Shown here piece by piece: positions 35,163 to 43,222 of a DNA stretch of 54,057 nucleotides. The notes under the pieces are model-generated. The model was given only the letters and a program-made list of their open reading frames with translations. It did no database searches and had not been told where the DNA came from. The stretch covers positions 1-54,057 of the forward strand of contig JAFIER010000158.1 in assembly GCA_020832465.1 (NCBI GenBank), read 5' to 3'. The position numbers and the translations under genes are program-made. Each line of letters opens with the position of its first letter. Position 1 is the first letter of the stretch. This stretch comes from Bernardetiaceae bacterium. Its GTDB lineage: Bacteria > Bacteroidota > Bacteroidia > Cytophagales > Bernardetiaceae.

Positions 35163-35270
35163 TATACTACTATATCTTTTTGCATAGCGTGGGGTTTGAA
35201 AACCCCATGCTATGCAAAAAGGGGCTTAGAAATAACATTTCAGGCCGAAATGTTATTTCTAAAATTCGGT
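35163..35270 (+). mobile_element. MITE-like element, family 1, copy F (right end decayed)
   Basis: TATACTACTATATCTTTTTGC, full first hairpin (GCATAGCGTGGGGTTT / AAACCCCATGCTATGC), GGGGCTTAGAAATAACATTTC, palindrome right arm GAAATGTTATTTCTAA. The right terminal repeat is not recognisable and no duplication was found. Confidence 0.7.
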
Positions 35271-35358
35271 ACTCAATATCTATTATAGCCGTGTTTGGTG
35301 TCCTCACTAAACACAAACTAAGTCTCCAAGACCTGAGTAGTTACGAAAAATTGAAAGT

Positions 35359-35396
35359 AAAAAAAGGGATAGTGGAAGATACGCTATCCCTTTTTT
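35359..35396 (+). terminator. Rho-independent terminator downstream of the transketolase gene
   Basis: AAAAAAGGGATAG / CTATCCCTTTTTT with an 11-nt loop. It is about 230 bp after the stop, beyond the inserted repeat, so the insertion probably pushed it away from the gene. Confidence 0.85.
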
Positions 35397-35463
35397 ATGC
35401 CTTATGAAATGAAAGCCATTTCAAAACCGCCTCATTAGTGTTTTGGTAGCAAAAACGGCGAGG

Positions 35464-35612
35464 TTTCAGCACTAACAGTTTGCTAAATACTGTGAGTGCT
35501 GAAATTTCATACGACTATACATTAACCTGCTAAACATCACACTTCTCGGTGTAAGGTAATTTCTGGACTAATTTAGCAAAGCTGTCCTGCGCCCAGTCAA
35601 TCTGAAATGTAC
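35464..35612. repeat. Mosaic of repeat-family pieces
   Basis: A 15-bp stem (TTTCAGCACTAACAG / CTGTGAGTGCTGAAA, 35464-35504), then a family-1 left end CATACGACTATACATT (35508), then a family-2 right end CTAATTTAGCAAAGCTGTCC ending near 35612. Boundaries are approximate. Confidence 0.5.
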
Positions 35613-35727
35613 CATATAGAATATTCATAAAATGCAATTTTTTTAAGGTTACTAACACTCAAAAGTTTATAACTTAGGGAACAAATCTACTTGTATCTAC
35701 TGTTAAATAACACACAACTTAACACCA

Positions 35728-35881
35728 GGGTGTACGTCAAGTTGGTAAATCGACTTAGGTAGTTTCAGAACTAACAGTTTTTCGAAAACTCTTAGTTTTT
35801 GATGCTTAGTACATTATAGAAATAACATTTCTCAAAGAAATGTTATTTCTGGACTTAATTAGCCAAGTTTTCGTACACCCC
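35728..35881 (+). repeat. Family-2 repeat upstream of alkB, long form (about 154 bp)
   Basis: Left end GGGTGTACGTCAAGTTGG, right end CGTACACCC (9-bp exact inverted termini). It contains two palindromes: a decayed AGAACTAACAG/CTCTTAGTTTTT and an intact AGAAATAACATTTCT/AGAAATGTTATTTCT. AACACCA stands on both sides (35721-35727 and 35882-35888), a possible 7-bp target duplication. Confidence 0.7.
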
Positions 35882-35920
35882 AACACCATATCAACAACAC
35901 AAAACAAAACTGCTGTAATC

Positions 35921-37015
35921 ATGAATCGAATCATTCAAAAAATTGGTTTTTTCTCGGCTTTTATATTGCCCTTGCTACTTGTTACGGGCTTCTATGCAGG
36001 CGGAGCTTGGAATTTTCTTACCGTAGCCTTTGTCTTCATAGGTATTCCTTTGTTAGATTATCTACTCGGAGAGGATAAGCAGAACCCCGCGAAAACAGAA
36101 GAGCAAACACTTACCCAAGATGCTTACTACCGTTTTGTCAATTATACTTGGGTATTTGTGCAATGGGGTCTTTTGCTTTGGGCATCTTATATGTTTGCGG
36201 TGAGCGATTTATCTACTGTTGCACAAATAGGTTTTGTGTTGAGTTTGGCACTTATTACGGGCGGCATCGGGATTACAGTAGCTCACGAACTGGGGCACAA
36301 ACAAGGCTGGTGGCAGCGTTTTTATGCTAAGATTCTTCTCTCAAGTGTGTGGTATATGCACTTTTATATCGAGCATAATTTGGGACACCATGTCCATGTC
36401 AGTACGCCTAAAGATTCGGCTACAAGCCGTGAAAATGAAAGTTTTTATGCTTTTTGGTGGCGCTCAGTATCGGGCGGTTATCGCAGTGCGTGGCAGATAG
36501 AAAAACAACGCATGCAAAGACAAGGCAAACCTGCTTATGCGCTATCTAATCGTATGTGGCTTTATAGTTTTCTGCCGCCGTTTTTAATCCTACTTATCGT
36601 GCTTGCTGTTTCTTGGATAGTAGGATTTTTTGCTTGGCAGGTAGGTGTGATGCTTTTAATACAAAGCGTGCTTGGATTTTCATTGTTAGAAGCCGTAAAC
36701 TACTTAGAACATTACGGTTTGATGCGCCGAGAAATTAGCCCAGGGCGCTATGAGCGTGTAAATCATTTACACTCTTGGAACAACAGCCATTTGCTGAGTA
36801 ACTTTTTCCTATTTCAACTTCAACGCCATTCAGACCATCACGCTTTTGCCGTGCGTCCTTATCAAATTTTGAGACATCACGAAGAGAGTCCACAACTCCC
36901 CGCAGGCTACCCTACGATGATACTGCTGGCTCTCGTTCCGCCGCTTTGGTTTCGAGTAATGAACCCAAGATTGCAAGCTTGGAAAAAACAAGTCAGTAGG
37001 CAGGCCGCCGCTTAA
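35921..37015 (+). CDS. alkB: Alkane 1-monooxygenase (AlkB-type integral-membrane di-iron hydroxylase)
   Basis: 364 residues from ATG 35921; the longer ORF from 35840 starts inside the family-2 repeat. About six hydrophobic spans. All histidine boxes are present: HELGHK (122-127), EHNLGHH (151-157), NYLEHYGL (260-267) and LQRHSDHHA (300-308). These bind two irons and oxidise the terminal carbon of alkanes or related chains, with electrons from rubredoxin. No rubredoxin or reductase gene is adjacent. A shorter C-terminus than Pseudomonas AlkB is normal for this clade. The substrate may be another long-chain lipid. Confidence 0.93.
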   Translation: MNRIIQKIGFFSAFILPLLLVTGFYAGGAWNFLTVAFVFIGIPLLDYLLGEDKQNPAKTEEQTLTQDAYYRFVNYTWVFVQWGLLLWASYMFAVSDLSTVAQIGFVLSLALITGGIGITVAHELGHKQGWWQRFYAKILLSSVWYMHFYIEHNLGHHVHVSTPKDSATSRENESFYAFWWRSVSGGYRSAWQIEKQRMQRQGKPAYALSNRMWLYSFLPPFLILLIVLAVSWIVGFFAWQVGVMLLIQSVLGFSLLEAVNYLEHYGLMRREISPGRYERVNHLHSWNNSHLLSNFFLFQLQRHSDHHAFAVRPYQILRHHEESPQLPAGYPTMILLALVPPLWFRVMNPRLQAWKKQVSRQAAA

Positions 37016-37170
37016 TCTTCAGATACAGATTAGCCTATGACACAGAAGCCGTTTAAAAAATAATCTGAAAACCAACTAAATACTTATAAGTATTTGCATA
37101 AGTTTAGTTTGCATTACTTATGTGTTTGGTGGGGACAGCAAACACGACGATAGGAGCTGTCTATGGCTGA

Positions 37171-37213
37171 CTTTTAGAACTAACAGTTCTGGCAGAACTG
37201 TTAGTTATAAAAG
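37171..37213. repeat. Solo palindrome with AGTTCT core
   Basis: CTTTTAGAACTAACAGTTCTG, one base, CAGAACTGTTAGTTATAAAAG, one mismatch pair. It has the G/C-swapped core (CAGTTCTG / CAGAACTG) also seen at 47692-47732. Confidence 0.85.
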
Positions 37214-37321
37214 TCCTCTCGTTTTCAAGGAGAAGCTGGGAGTGGTTGAAAAGCGCATCTACGCCATTTAAAGGCTAACTTTATTGCATTTTAAGAAACG
37301 TTTTTAAGTAGCCTCACAAAC

Positions 37322-37363
37322 AAAAAACGGCGAGCACACTACAAAGTGCACTCGCCGTTTTTT
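37322..37363. terminator. Bidirectional terminator between alkB and the T9SS cargo gene
   Basis: AAAAAACGGCGAG continuing to CACT, loop ACAA, and the complementary AGTGCACTCGCCGTTTTTT; strong GC stem with A/T tails on both sides. Confidence 0.92.
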
Positions 37364-37423
37364 GTTTGATAACAAGCCCAAACTCACATTTCTTTGAGAA
37401 ATATGAGTCTTGAACTTATCTAT

Positions 37424-40400
37424 TTATTTTGTAATGCTAATTTTTTGCTGATAGGTATGCGTATCTGATTCTACTTTTAAGATGTAGAGACCGCTAGCTA
37501 CATTTTGCAAATCAATTTCAGCATCGAGCATACTGCCCGTAGCTTTTACGCTTTGCTTATGTATAACCTGTCCAGCTGCATTCACAATCGTTACTTTGAA
37601 AGATTCAGTTGCGGCATGGTCGAGTTGCAAACGGAAACGCCCTTCGTTCGGATTAGGGAATACTTTAAGTGTATTCGCTGCATTTTCGGCTTCATTAGCC
37701 AATACTATAGAAGGATATACCGTTACCACATTAGACCTTGCACCTGGTACATAAGGATTTCTACCCTCAGTACGCAAGATTGGACGTACAGCAAAATCGT
37801 ACTTAATGCCATTGAGCAAGGCATTTACTGTAAACTTATTGTCTTCTGTTTCACCGACTTTGGTAGAGAGGTAGCGTACATCAAATCCGTAGATTTCGAA
37901 ATAAGCCACGTTATCCTCTTCTTCGGGTGCATTCCAAGTCAAATAAGCCTCACCACTACCTGGCTCGCCTACTAAACGAACACGATATGGCGGACGTGCA
38001 TCTCCCTCGCCTGGTACGCCTGTCGTATCGCAAACAATCTTAAAGTCATACATAAATGTACAGCCAAAACGATCTATTTGCAACGAGTAGTCGCCCGGTA
38101 CGATAAAGGTAGCCTGCGGTCCTGTGCTATATACAACAGGGAAAGCATCAGCCTTATACCAAGTATAACCTGTAATATCACTTGCTACGCCATCAGTAAG
38201 CGTGGCATCAAGCTCGACTACACCACAATCCTCAATAAGAGCGGGGATAGGCATAGGTGGCTCTAAGCAACCTACCGTAAATGGCAAAGTAGCCGGGCAA
38301 CCCGCACGCTCCACTTCCAACACATACTCACCGATTTCTTGAATCAAAATTGTGCGCTCCGTGCCGATAGGCGTAGTCAAATCGTCTGCTTTGTACCATG
38401 CGTACTCAATCACATCACCTGGATTTTCATTGAAGAGGTTTGCCTCTAAAGTAGCATCTGCACTAATCACTGTATCCAAAGGCTGCGGAATCGGCGCAAG
38501 GTGATACGTAACATTGATTGTATCGCGGCGCACACAACCTTCAGCATTTGTAGCACGAACGACATACTGGTTTGTAATCGGTGCATCAGTTGTATCAGCA
38601 GTAAGTTCACGGCTCAATAAAGCACCGCCAGGGATAGCCTCACCATTTTCGAACCATTGGAACGTAATAGGACCATCTTGCAATGGATTAGTAGCGTCTA
38701 ACTGCAAAGTAAACTCACGCTCACAAAACTCTAAGTCAGGACCTAAGTCTAAGAACGGACCTGCCGCTGCTTGCGTAAGCACAATCGTAGCCGTCTCATT
38801 AGGAAGAGAAGCCACACCAGCAGGGAATACGTAGTTTACGCGGTAAAGATACGTCTGACCAGGAAGTACATCATTATCTTGGATAGAAGTTGTATTAGCT
38901 GGTAGCACACCACCACCTACAACTACCCAGCCCGTAGCACCAGTTAAATCCAAAGTACGCTGTACAAGGAATCCCGTTTCTACATCAGAGTCATCAATCC
39001 ACTCTACAAGTACACCTTCACAAGAGACTTCTGTGAGCGTAACTTCCATAGTCGGTACTCCCAAAGGAATACAACCAATAGACCAAGCGTCAATAGCCCA
39101 GCCTTCATTTTCGATTACGTTTGTAGAGTAATAAGGAAGTCGGAATCTTACAGAAGGCTGCCCAGCAAATCCTACAAGTTCGCGCTCTACATAAGTCCAA
39201 TCTGGATAACCAGGACCGGCACCATTGCCTCCTCCCCATGTAAGAGGGGGAACTGTATTGCCAAGTGAGTGGTCAGTGTTAGCTGTACGACCGCCAATAG
39301 TTGCACCAAGTACTGAGGCTACTGGTGGTTGATTGTACCAGTTAATAGAGCCTGGTATCTGGTCTAAATATTCCCACGTTGTACCTCCATCAAAAGAATA
39401 TTCTACCCAAAGTATATCCCAGTTATTTGAACGGAAAGCCAATTCAAAACTTAAAACTGGATCAAGAACTAAATCAGAGAAGTCATACATAGGAGAGGTC
39501 AAACGAGAAGTACCATTTCCAGGTAATGAACCAGGTACTGCTGCTGTACTTCCTAATGGGGGGAAATCCCCTGTTAAGTTAGTAACCCAAGCATTAGGCG
39601 GAATAGGAGCTGGCGAAACGCCATTAAAAGCAGGCAAAGCTGAAGCTGCATCATTAGGCACACCTAATTCCCAGCTTGTAGCTGCAACAGGGATAAAATC
39701 ATCATTAGGTGTCCAGCCATTAAAGGCACCAGTAACCCAGCCTTCTGGCTCCTCTAAGTCTGGCTCGCAGCTATCGCTGAGGTCTAAAGGTGCATGGATA
39801 AGATTAATTGTAAACGAGTTGTTTGCAATATTAGCCTCACCCGGTATTTCAGTAGCTACTACTGTGAGCGTATAGTTACCTAACACTAAAAACTCAGCAG
39901 GCGTTGCAAAAGTATAAGTGGCTGTCTCGAGCGGTCCCATAGTAACCCCAGTAGCAATTTCTGTATGTGTGGTAGGGCCTGATGCACCATCTACGATATA
40001 ACTAAGCTCGGGATTTGTAATCGTACCTGCCCCTATATTTTGTAAGACAACCGTAACGGGTACTGGATCTACTAAATCCACAACCGAGCTACCGTCCACG
40101 GGGTTTGTGATATCAATTACAGCGATATCAGGAGTTGTTGTAAGTCCAAAGTCATCAATAGCCCAGCCTTCATTGTTAAAGGTCAAACTTGTGCTTGTAT
40201 TTTGAAGTACAAATCGGAATCTTACGTCAGCTTGCCCAGTCAAAGCAGCAGGAAGGAAAATTACCGATTGTAACCACTCTCCACCAGAGTTTCCGACCCA
40301 TACGTCAGTAGCGTTATTGTACCAGTTGAGTCCGTCACCGAATTCGCCCAAACGTTCCCAAGTCGTGCCACCATCGGTAGAGTAATCTACACTCAAGTTA

Positions 40401-42583
40401 TTCGTACCAGGGAATGTACTCGCCATTTGCCAGATATTTCTAAACTGCATAACCGGGAGCTGCTCGGGCAGTACAAAGGTAGAAAAGTTAAAAGTAGGCG
40501 TAAAAAGTTCGTAGAATGCCGAAGGCTGATAGTTAGCATCTAACAGAGTTACCCAAGCATTAGGTGGTGAGAACGCCGAGTTGATAATTGTTGTAGAAGG
40601 CGTGCCATACTCCCAGCCTCTATCGAGGTTGCTTTCAGGATACCAGCCACCAGGGCTATCATCAAAATTTTCAAAGTAAGGGAATTCTGAAACAAGTAGA
40701 AGATGCGCCGCAAGTCCATTAATACTATTATTATTAGGATTTAAATCTGTTGGCGGATCTATGATTGTAGCAACAACGTTGTAAGTACCAGGCGTAGAAA
40801 AGTCAAAAGTTGTGTTGAGCAATACTGATGTTCCAGAGCCAAGTCCTAATCCGGTGTAAGTCTCTGTAAAAGTTGTCGTACCATCAGGACCAGCAATATC
40901 AAACTGAATTGTGACTTCCTCGGCAGTAGCGCCGATAAGATTACTAAGCTCTACCTCAATATTTTCCACACCCAAACCAGTGGCAGGTTCAGGTAAGTTA
41001 ATGGCAGTAAGAGCTAAGTCCCTTGGCAGCTCGTCAGTAATTATCACATCATCAATAGCAGCGCCTGGACGGACTGTAAAGGCATTTGAGTTTAGAAAGT
41101 AACGAAAAAGTACCGTAGAAGATGCCATGGCATCAGGCGGTATGGGGTGCGCTACGAAAGCCCAGTTAAGTGTCGTAGCTGGGTCATTATTATCAGACCA
41201 ACCTGCCGAAATGCTTGGATCTAAAACCGCCGTAGGGTTATCGTTATTAAACCAATTAAATCCAGTACCTACATCGCCAAGTTGCGTCCAAGTGTCGCCA
41301 CCATCACTACTATACTGCACCGTCAAAATATCAAAAGCTACAGGTGCAGCCCCCGCACCGTTCTGAATATCATAAGCTAGATAAAAGCCAAAATCAGCCG
41401 CTGTATAGCCTGAGCCAGCCATATCAAAAATAGGCGACATCAAAATATAGCGACCGTTATCGACATAGTTTCCAGTAAGATTAGTTACCCAGCAATTTGC
41501 GCCTGAAAAAGGTGCAATAGCAGGGACGGTAGGGTCGCCGAGCTGCCAATCATGCAGATCAGTATTGATCCAGCCCCCAGGACCGTCTTCAAAATCCTCT
41601 TCGTAAGGAAATGAAGTTACCAAAAACGTATTGATTACGTTTCTCGTTCTTGTATTGTTACTCGCATCAATATCTCCAGCAAGATTAACTTCTGCAGTTA
41701 TTAGATATATACCATTCGCTGATAAGTCTGCACCAGCAGTAAAAGTATAAGTAGTCGCACTACAAGGCGGTAGTGGAGCTGAAAGCGTAAGCACTTCATT
41801 GACGGGTGCGCCAGCATCTACTTGAAAAGATACAGGAACGTTCTCGCCCGCAGCAAGCGTTGTAGCACCAGTGTTTGTTATCGTAATTGTAACTGGCTCA
41901 CTGGCCGTAAGTCCAGTTCCAGATATTGGCGATGATATACTAGTAAGAGATAAATCTACGCCTACCGCTTCGCCAACGCCGAAGTCATCAATAGCCATAT
42001 CGCTATTAAAACCACCTCCTGTTTCACCACGGATACGAAACCTTACAGAAGTTTCTCCAACATAATCGCAAAGCGTAACGTTTCGCAACTGCCAGAGATC
42101 TATATCATCTGTCCAAGAAGGGAATACATCTAAATCCCAAGTAGCACCATCATCGGCAGACACATCAAAGTGCATTGTACCCATGGTGTTACCACGCATG
42201 TGATACCAAAAGCTCACCTGCGGCGTAGTGAGTGAACTCAAATCAAACTCCGGAGATATGAGTAATGCTGTAGCATTCTGACAAGCCGCTCCACTTGTTT
42301 CAGTGTATAAATAATTACCTACAGCTGTACCAGTGGTATGGTCTGTAAAAGGTCCTGTGCTAAATGATGAGGGTGTTGGCCCCGATCTTACAGTCCAATC
42401 TAAGTCATCGTCTGTACTATTTATCCAATTTACGGGAGAAACATCACAAACATTACCACAAATAGTACCACACCCCGCCAGTGCGTCAAAATTCTCAAAA
42501 TAGGGATAAGTCGTAATGGCTTGCGCCCAGGCACTGCTGGCGGGCAGCAGGAGCAGAAGCAATAGCCAAGTATATTTTTTCAT
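37424..42583 (-). CDS. Giant modular surface/secreted protein with T9SS C-terminal sorting domain
   Basis: 1719 residues from ATG 42583 (MKKYTWLLLLLLLPASSAWAQ, signal peptide). Four repeats of a jelly-roll/MAM-like unit follow, marked by FPYFENFDxxxGGW, Y-x-x-DGGTTWE, WYNN and (N/E)GWAIDDFG, three of them each followed by a CARDB-like beta domain (DLALTAINLPEPATG; TNPVDGSSVV). Then come an Fn3-like unit (about 1225-1310), Ig/PKD-like units (about 1315-1510), a final Fn3 (about 1540-1630) and a Por-type sorting tail (VFPNPNEGRFRLQL ... GLYILKV). The tail directs export by T9SS. No catalytic domain recognised; probably adhesive or matrix-binding. Confidence 0.9.
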   Translation of the reverse strand: MKKYTWLLLLLLLPASSAWAQAITTYPYFENFDALAGCGTICGNVCDVSPVNWINSTDDDLDWTVRSGPTPSSFSTGPFTDHTTGTAVGNYLYTETSGAACQNATALLISPEFDLSSLTTPQVSFWYHMRGNTMGTMHFDVSADDGATWDLDVFPSWTDDIDLWQLRNVTLCDYVGETSVRFRIRGETGGGFNSDMAIDDFGVGEAVGVDLSLTSISSPISGTGLTASEPVTITITNTGATTLAAGENVPVSFQVDAGAPVNEVLTLSAPLPPCSATTYTFTAGADLSANGIYLITAEVNLAGDIDASNNTRTRNVINTFLVTSFPYEEDFEDGPGGWINTDLHDWQLGDPTVPAIAPFSGANCWVTNLTGNYVDNGRYILMSPIFDMAGSGYTAADFGFYLAYDIQNGAGAAPVAFDILTVQYSSDGGDTWTQLGDVGTGFNWFNNDNPTAVLDPSISAGWSDNNDPATTLNWAFVAHPIPPDAMASSTVLFRYFLNSNAFTVRPGAAIDDVIITDELPRDLALTAINLPEPATGLGVENIEVELSNLIGATAEEVTIQFDIAGPDGTTTFTETYTGLGLGSGTSVLLNTTFDFSTPGTYNVVATIIDPPTDLNPNNNSINGLAAHLLLVSEFPYFENFDDSPGGWYPESNLDRGWEYGTPSTTIINSAFSPPNAWVTLLDANYQPSAFYELFTPTFNFSTFVLPEQLPVMQFRNIWQMASTFPGTNNLSVDYSTDGGTTWERLGEFGDGLNWYNNATDVWVGNSGGEWLQSVIFLPAALTGQADVRFRFVLQNTSTSLTFNNEGWAIDDFGLTTTPDIAVIDITNPVDGSSVVDLVDPVPVTVVLQNIGAGTITNPELSYIVDGASGPTTHTEIATGVTMGPLETATYTFATPAEFLVLGNYTLTVVATEIPGEANIANNSFTINLIHAPLDLSDSCEPDLEEPEGWVTGAFNGWTPNDDFIPVAATSWELGVPNDAASALPAFNGVSPAPIPPNAWVTNLTGDFPPLGSTAAVPGSLPGNGTSRLTSPMYDFSDLVLDPVLSFELAFRSNNWDILWVEYSFDGGTTWEYLDQIPGSINWYNQPPVASVLGATIGGRTANTDHSLGNTVPPLTWGGGNGAGPGYPDWTYVERELVGFAGQPSVRFRLPYYSTNVIENEGWAIDAWSIGCIPLGVPTMEVTLTEVSCEGVLVEWIDDSDVETGFLVQRTLDLTGATGWVVVGGGVLPANTTSIQDNDVLPGQTYLYRVNYVFPAGVASLPNETATIVLTQAAAGPFLDLGPDLEFCEREFTLQLDATNPLQDGPITFQWFENGEAIPGGALLSRELTADTTDAPITNQYVVRATNAEGCVRRDTINVTYHLAPIPQPLDTVISADATLEANLFNENPGDVIEYAWYKADDLTTPIGTERTILIQEIGEYVLEVERAGCPATLPFTVGCLEPPMPIPALIEDCGVVELDATLTDGVASDITGYTWYKADAFPVVYSTGPQATFIVPGDYSLQIDRFGCTFMYDFKIVCDTTGVPGEGDARPPYRVRLVGEPGSGEAYLTWNAPEEEDNVAYFEIYGFDVRYLSTKVGETEDNKFTVNALLNGIKYDFAVRPILRTEGRNPYVPGARSNVVTVYPSIVLANEAENAANTLKVFPNPNEGRFRLQLDHAATESFKVTIVNAAGQVIHKQSVKATGSMLDAEIDLQNVASGLYILKVESDTHTYQQKISITK

Positions 42584-42651
42584 AATAATATGAATTTTAA
42601 TAGGGTTTTGATGAAAATACAAAAAAGTATATAATATAAGTTTTGATTTGA

Positions 42652-43071
42652 TTAGTTATAAAGTAGCCCCTCTATCAAATCTGTTACGATAGAATGCCTT
42701 CTCAAAATACGCAGTTGCTCTTGCGTAATGTGATTCAAGATATTGCGTTCGGCTTCGGTTCCGTATCGGGCGATTTGTTTTTCCCAAAACTTTTTGGCTT
42801 CAGCTTCGCTGCCATAAGTTTCTTCTGAAGCACCAATAGCGGGTAGTTCTGCAATTTTGTCATAAAAGCTCATCATTTCATTGACAATTTCGATTTCGGC
42901 AGTAGCCGATGCGCCGTAATCTGTGCGCATAGCTTGTGCAAGCTCTTCTATTTGCGCTTTAAAATCTTCACGTGCGATAGGCAAATCAGGTATAGTTGCC
43001 GTTTGTGCCCAGCCCATAGTAAGACTTATGAGGCTTATACACAGGGCTACAAAAAAAGTTTTAAAATTCAT
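42652..43071 (-). CDS. Small secreted protein upstream of the T9SS cargo gene
   Basis: 139 residues from ATG 43071; the longer frame from 43122 adds an unlikely N-terminus before the signal peptide MNFKTFFVALCISLISLTMGWAQ. The mature part (about 115 residues) is helical and acidic (DFKAQIEELAQAMRTDYGAS, EIVNEMMSFYDKIAEL). No family recognised. It lies 68 bp upstream of the T9SS gene and has a textbook promoter, so it heads a two-gene unit. Confidence 0.7.
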   Translation of the reverse strand: MNFKTFFVALCISLISLTMGWAQTATIPDLPIAREDFKAQIEELAQAMRTDYGASATAEIEIVNEMMSFYDKIAELPAIGASEETYGSEAEAKKFWEKQIARYGTEAERNILNHITQEQLRILRRHSIVTDLIEGLLYN

Positions 43072-43135
43072 ACATATAAAGGGGTTAAAAAAATAAAAAC
43101 TATAAAATTCGTTTTTAAACAAACTCTTTCACTTG

Positions 43136-43166
43136 CAAAGGTACTAAGTATAAACCAAAACCCAAA
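43136..43166 (-). promoter_or_regulatory. Promoter for the small secreted protein and T9SS cargo gene
   Basis: Minus strand TTTG (43163-43166), 19 bases, TACCTTTG (43136-43143): exact consensus for Bacteroidota vegetative promoters, 65 bp upstream of the ATG. Confidence 0.65.
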
Positions 43167-43222
43167 ATCTAAGTAAAGCTATCTTTGCGTTTTGTTTTTT
43201 TAAGCATAGCTATATAGTATCC

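Noticed and set aside
35180-35407. A 75-codon ORF downstream of the transketolase gene
   Set aside because: It is composed of family-1 repeat sequence and the terminator.
35840-35920. Extended N-terminus for AlkB
   Set aside because: It starts inside the family-2 repeat; the hydrophobic AlkB N-terminus begins at 35921.
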